A stretch of 64,000 nucleotides of DNA. It comes from Pseudomonadota bacterium. Lineage in GTDB: Bacteria > Pseudomonadota > Gammaproteobacteria > Burkholderiales > Burkholderiaceae_C. Below are positions 62,713 through 64,000 of the stretch, in pieces. The stretch's first letter is position 1, and the number at the start of each line of letters is the position of its first letter. The stretch covers positions 1 through 64,000 of the forward strand of contig JAJZVU010000010.1 in NCBI GenBank assembly GCA_021845505.1. Reading direction: 5' to 3'. A program made the translations under genes and the position numbers. Below the pieces are notes generated by a model. The model ran no database searches. It saw only the letters and a list, made by a program, of their open reading frames with translations, and was not told the origin of the DNA.

Positions 62713-64000
62713 TCACCCCCGGGGATCCGGAGGTCGCGAACGCCAACTCCGGGCCTGCCAGGCCCTGGCCGCCGCCAAGCGTAGCTCACGGTCGCCCAGC
62801 AGCAGCAGCGCGCCGTACAGCGCGACGCCGACGACGATCTGGCCGGCGGTGTGCAACAGCCCGTGCCACGGAAGAGCGCGGGCGACGACCTCGTACATCA
62901 GCAGGGACATCGCGCCGAACCTGCTCAGATCGGCCCAGGGCATGCGCACCGCAACCGTCCCTCGCCCGTAGTAGACCGTCAGGGCCACGTACAGTGTACG
63001 GGTGCACAGCATGGCCAGCGCGGCCCCCTCGATGCCCATGCTCCGCGTCAGAACCGCCGTCAGCACCAGATTGACCGCGGCGGTCGCCAGCACCGAATAC
63101 ATGACCACCTTGGTCAGCTTGTTGATGTAGATCCCGGCGCTGAAAATCGGCGTCCCGCCGGCCACCAGCATACTGCCGACGATGTACACGAACAGCGGCG
63201 CCGCGACCGCGTAGCGGTCGGAGGCCAGCAGGCGCAACAGGTCCGGCGCCACCGCGGCCATGCCGGCGATCATCGGCAGCGCGAGCATCAGGTAATAGCG
63301 CAAGGCCTGCTGCAGGAACGCCTCGGTGCGCTGTCGACCCTGGCCTTCCCACATGCGCAGGTACATCGGCACGACGGCCTGGGCGAAGGCGCCGGTGAGG
63401 GCGCTCTGCAGGTAGTCGCAGAAGTTGTAGGCGGCCGAATACGCGCCCAGCGCCTCGGCGCCGAGCTGGAAGTCGATGATGTAGCGTCCCCCCATGTTCA
63501 GCACCAGGCTGGAGAGTTCGCTGACCAGCAGCGGCAGCCCGTAGGCCAGCATGCTGATGAACAGGGTGCCCGAGAAGTCGGCCGGTCGGAACAGCCGCTG
63601 GCGAGCGTAGTGCGCCACGAGCAGCCCCAGCGCCAGCGTCTCGCCGGCCAGGGTCGCCATGTAGAAGCCCCAGAGGTTGCGCGCCACGCTGAACAGCACG
63701 AGCAGCACCAGCCCCAGCCCGAGATACTTGCGCAACACCGTGTACAGGCTGTAGAAGCCGCTCCTCTGCTCGGCGCGCAGCAGGTTGAGCATCGCGCTGT
63801 CGACCACCCGCACCAGCACCAGCGGTGTGATCGCAGCCAGCAGGTAGCGCAGGCTGTCGTGCCCCCACCAGCGCGCCGGCATGGCCAGGAAGGCCACCGC
63901 GCTGAGCAAGCCCACCGCGCCGCCGACCATCAGCATGCCGAACAGCACCGTGGAGAACAGGCCGCGGCGATCGCCCGCGCGCCTGCCGCTTTCGATTTCG
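62713..64000 (-). CDS. Polysaccharide flippase (Wzx-like, MOP superfamily), 5' end beyond the window
   Basis: At least 429 residues are visible (an in-frame GTG occurs at 63948, but the frame is open to the right edge, so the true start lies beyond). The protein is almost entirely hydrophobic with about twelve helices. RGLFSTVLFGML near the visible start and GAYSAAYNFCDYLQSALTGA resemble Wzx/RfbX O-antigen and exopolysaccharide flippases of the MOP group. It would move an undecaprenyl-linked oligosaccharide across the inner membrane. The C-terminal 25 residues are Arg/Pro-rich. The rest of a surface-polysaccharide locus probably lies to the right. Confidence 0.83.
   Translation of the reverse strand, partial: EIESGRRAGDRRGLFSTVLFGMLMVGGAVGLLSAVAFLAMPARWWGHDSLRYLLAAITPLVLVRVVDSAMLNLLRAEQRSGFYSLYTVLRKYLGLGLVLLVLFSVARNLWGFYMATLAGETLALGLLVAHYARQRLFRPADFSGTLFISMLAYGLPLLVSELSSLVLNMGGRYIIDFQLGAEALGAYSAAYNFCDYLQSALTGAFAQAVVPMYLRMWEGQGRQRTEAFLQQALRYYLMLALPMIAGMAAVAPDLLRLLASDRYAVAAPLFVYIVGSMLVAGGTPIFSAGIYINKLTKVVMYSVLATAAVNLVLTAVLTRSMGIEGAALAMLCTRTLYVALTVYYGRGTVAVRMPWADLSRFGAMSLLMYEVVARALPWHGLLHTAGQIVVGVALYGALLLLGDRELRLAAARAWQARSWRSRPPDPRG

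Overview
This is a G+C-rich (by eye near 70%, not computed), densely coding window from a betaproteobacterium, most likely Burkholderiales. The evidence is gene content and order: gatCAB divergent from mreBCD-mrdA-rodA, a BPSS1780-type membrane protein, a fused indolepyruvate ferredoxin oxidoreductase beside an AsnC/Lrp gene, and an MFS-PlsC fusion. No rRNA, tRNA, CRISPR array, insertion sequence or prophage gene was recognised. The genome looks chromosomal. Both edges cut a gene.

Layout. (1) 1-5576, minus strand: a catabolic-looking operon of ABC permease, ATPase and NMT1/TauA-type binding protein, then a gamma-glutamyltransferase-fold hydrolase, an SDR oxidoreductase and a pyruvate-carboxylase-type carboxyltransferase that runs off the left edge. 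Its substrate is unknown. (2) 5915-12686, minus: a minor-pilin operon (pilE, fimT/gspH-like, pilV, pilW, pilX, pilY1-like). The last gene encodes a PilY1-type protein whose N-terminal lectin-like fold is split by a cysteine-containing repeat insert. (3) 12874-13905: a methyltransferase. (4) 14098-20603: cytochrome bd oxidase genes cydA-cydB and a long two-helix CydX-like gene, facing cydD-cydC on the other strand. A candidate FNR/ANR site and a -10 box at class II spacing precede cydA. (5) 20860-24174: a periplasmic-sensor PAS-GGDEF-EAL protein with a degenerate GGDEF motif. (6) 24160-28369: an Lrp/AsnC regulator divergent from indolepyruvate ferredoxin oxidoreductase, with paired A/T palindromes between them. 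(7) 28395-34252: eamA-like exporter, exonuclease III, a small exported protein, and gatB, gatA, gatC. (8) 34486-40308: the rod-shape and elongation operon mreB-mreC-mreD-mrdA-rodA with ATGA/GTGA overlaps.

(9) 40507-53231: a DsrE-like exported protein, then a gamma-glutamylated-amine catabolic region. It has a PuuB-like oxidase, a five-gene branched-chain/amide-type ABC importer with a Tat-type binding protein, a PuuD-like hydrolase, a PuuA-like glutamine-synthetase homologue, an APC permease and a PuuC-like aldehyde dehydrogenase. Together these would import an amine, glutamylate it, oxidise it to an aldehyde and then an acid, and release glutamate. (10) 53309-56643: queA and tgt for tRNA queuosine, separated by a polysaccharide deacetylase. 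(11) 56674-60039, minus: two adjacent paralogous LplT-like MFS genes, one fused to a PlsC acyltransferase. (12) 60132-64000: thpR, a LEA14/WHy-type exported protein overlapping apt, a BPSS1780-type membrane protein, and a polysaccharide flippase cut by the right edge.

Strong GC hairpins without U-tracts follow several operons. Four genes carry a TATAAT-like hexamer 6-8 nt before the ATG with no clear Shine-Dalgarno, suggesting leaderless transcripts.
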